64,000 nucleotides of DNA from Bacillota bacterium. Its GTDB lineage: Bacteria; Bacillota; Clostridia; Tissierellales; Peptoniphilaceae. Both the position numbers and the translations under genes were made by a program. The notes under the pieces were generated by a model, which had not been told where the DNA came from, ran no database searches, and saw only the letters and a list, made by a program, of their open reading frames with translations. Location of the stretch: contig JAQYDN010000002.1 of assembly GCA_028724185.1 (NCBI GenBank), positions 82,979 through 146,978 of the forward strand, in the 5' to 3' direction. Below, piece after piece: positions 63,091-64,000 of the stretch (position 1 is the stretch's first letter; each line of letters opens with the position of its first letter).

Positions 63091-64000
63091 TTATACGTCA
63101 GCTCTCAAGCTCTTATATATTTCTCCCATAAATATCCCAAGCACTTCTTTTTGTACATCGGGATTGTCGAGCAGATAACTGAAGAAGCCTTGATTTTGGT
63201 CGAGCCCCTCGATTAAGGCATCTTCGACATTGGAGAAATAGGAGAATTTAAAGTCATCTTCCGTATTATTTTTGGCCGCCGTCTTCAGCGCTTCGGATTT
63301 TAACATTAAATCTCTTACTTGCATGGCGGCTTTAGTCGCCACATCGACATCGTAATTAGCGCCGGTTTTGGCATTGATCGCCGCGATAATTTCCGAAAGT
63401 CTTTCTTTTTTATCCGGGGGCACTTCAATGGGCCCTGCGACGGGGAGTTTTACGACGGGCTTGGATTTCTTTTTCTCGTTGATATGGGTCTCGCCCTTGT
63501 TTTGTGAAAAATTGCTCGCCTTCACTTTCCCCTTTAAATCAAAGCCGTGGCCGCTTTTATCGATCCCGATCATATCCAAAAAATAACAGATATAGATATA
63601 AAACTTATGAACATAGGTATCTTTATAACTCGATACTTGGATTAAATATTCATAAAATCGCTTAAAGCCTTTTAACTCGCTGATAAATTCCCTTTGCTCC
63701 TCTTCCTTGAATTCCTTGAGTCTGCGTCTCGAATTCTTTAAGGCCATGAGCAAGGTCTTTTGATCCGTGGTACTGATATTGCCCTTTCGCTTTTTAAAGA
63801 TCAGCGCATTGGCCAAGTCGACATCGGTGGGATAGATGATATTGTAGCCTTCGATATCGGTTAAAATCTCTTTGATTTTTTCGGGCGTTAAATCGCCGGC
63901 TAAAAGGGTCGTCGTATAATAAGGGGCGAAGGCGCCTTGAATATCCTTGTAATCGTTGGCGAAATCGAGCACAAATACTTTCTTTTCAAAAGGCGGGCAT
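63091..64000 (-). CDS. hsdR: Type I restriction endonuclease subunit R (HsdR), C-terminal part, runs off the window
   Basis: The frame is open to the window edge; the M at 63972 is internal. The first visible residues (PPFEKKVFVLDFANDYKDIQ and AFAPYYTTT) match the HsdR segment just after the motor domain, where the chain passes from helicase to the helical C-terminal region. It ends with the NNTEDDFKFSYF and FFSYLLDNPD elements seen at HsdR C-termini. HsdR is the ATP-driven translocase and nuclease of type I systems. hsdM and hsdS are not in the window and may lie upstream. The base composition is lower in G+C than the core region, as expected for a defence island. Confidence 0.85.
   Translation of the reverse strand, partial: CPPFEKKVFVLDFANDYKDIQGAFAPYYTTTLLAGDLTPEKIKEILTDIEGYNIIYPTDVDLANALIFKKRKGNISTTDQKTLLMALKNSRRRLKEFKEEEQREFISELKGFKRFYEYLIQVSSYKDTYVHKFYIYICYFLDMIGIDKSGHGFDLKGKVKASNFSQNKGETHINEKKKSKPVVKLPVAGPIEVPPDKKERLSEIIAAINAKTGANYDVDVATKAAMQVRDLMLKSEALKTAAKNNTEDDFKFSYFSNVEDALIEGLDQNQGFFSYLLDNPDVQKEVLGIFMGEIYKSLRADV

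Overview
This window looks like the chromosome of a Gram-positive, anaerobic, non-sporulating member of the Bacillota, probably in or near the Tissierellia (Peptoniphilaceae-like cocci). The evidence is AGGAGG-type ribosome binding sites with frequent GTG and TTG starts, lipobox lipoproteins, the glmU-prs-pth-mfd-yabN-rqcP-divIC-tilS-hpt-ftsH cluster without its usual sporulation genes, an [FeFe]-hydrogenase maturation set and a DUF711/ACT pair. The genus is inference. Most of the window is about half G+C, and most genes read on the minus strand. I see no rRNA, tRNA, CRISPR array or insertion sequence.

Layout. 0.1-7 kb: an Rrf2-type regulator with four cysteines and a homoserine-dehydrogenase-like SAF protein, an M16C peptidase on the plus strand, and ilvD. 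7-21.3 kb: the housekeeping cluster glmU-prs-pth-mfd-prsA-mazG-hup-rqcP-divIC-S1 protein-tilS-hpt-ftsH (minus), with clear promoters before glmU and mazG. 21.4-25.2 kb: a TM1266-like regulator followed by hydE-hydG-hydF; this HydF appears to lack the G4 motif of its GTPase domain. 25.4-30.6 kb: a BmpA-type nucleoside ABC transporter followed by a PPC-domain protein. 30.7-32.4 kb: two uncharacterised membrane proteins. 32.4-37.9 kb: a polyamine operon potR-potA-potB-potC-potD plus an FAD oxidoreductase; 21-bp-spaced direct repeats lie just downstream of its promoter. 38-40.5 kb: tdk-psuK-psuG for nucleoside and pseudouridine salvage. 40.6-42.9 kb: a two-gene ABC exporter. 43-44.3 kb: an isolated AT-rich gene for a secreted stalk-domain protein.

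44.3-50.3 kb: cyclophilin, methionine aminopeptidase, a TPR protein, a metal P1B-ATPase, a nitroreductase-like protein and a PAP2 protein. 50.4-56 kb: a UvrD-like helicase, a PiT phosphate transporter with its DUF47 partner, and an ACT-DUF711 pair. 55.7-59.4 kb: the riboflavin operon ribD-ribE-ribBA-ribH behind an FMN riboswitch whose terminator and probable antiterminator can be read directly. 59.5-61 kb: an ECF-like sigma factor with an overlapping membrane anti-sigma candidate. 61-64 kb: a more accessory end with a TraX-family protein, a YhhN-like membrane protein, a broken GNAT acetyltransferase remnant not in the ORF track, and the 3' end of a type I restriction hsdR gene that runs off the window.

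Nucleoside use is a recurring theme: BmpA/Nup uptake, Tdk, Hpt, PsuK/PsuG and Prs all fit a scavenging lifestyle. I did not find a clearly new multi-gene system. The best leads are the reduced HydF, the repeats at the potR promoter, the AT-rich stalk-protein island with three inverted repeats, and the sigma/anti-sigma pair with a self-regulation-like promoter.
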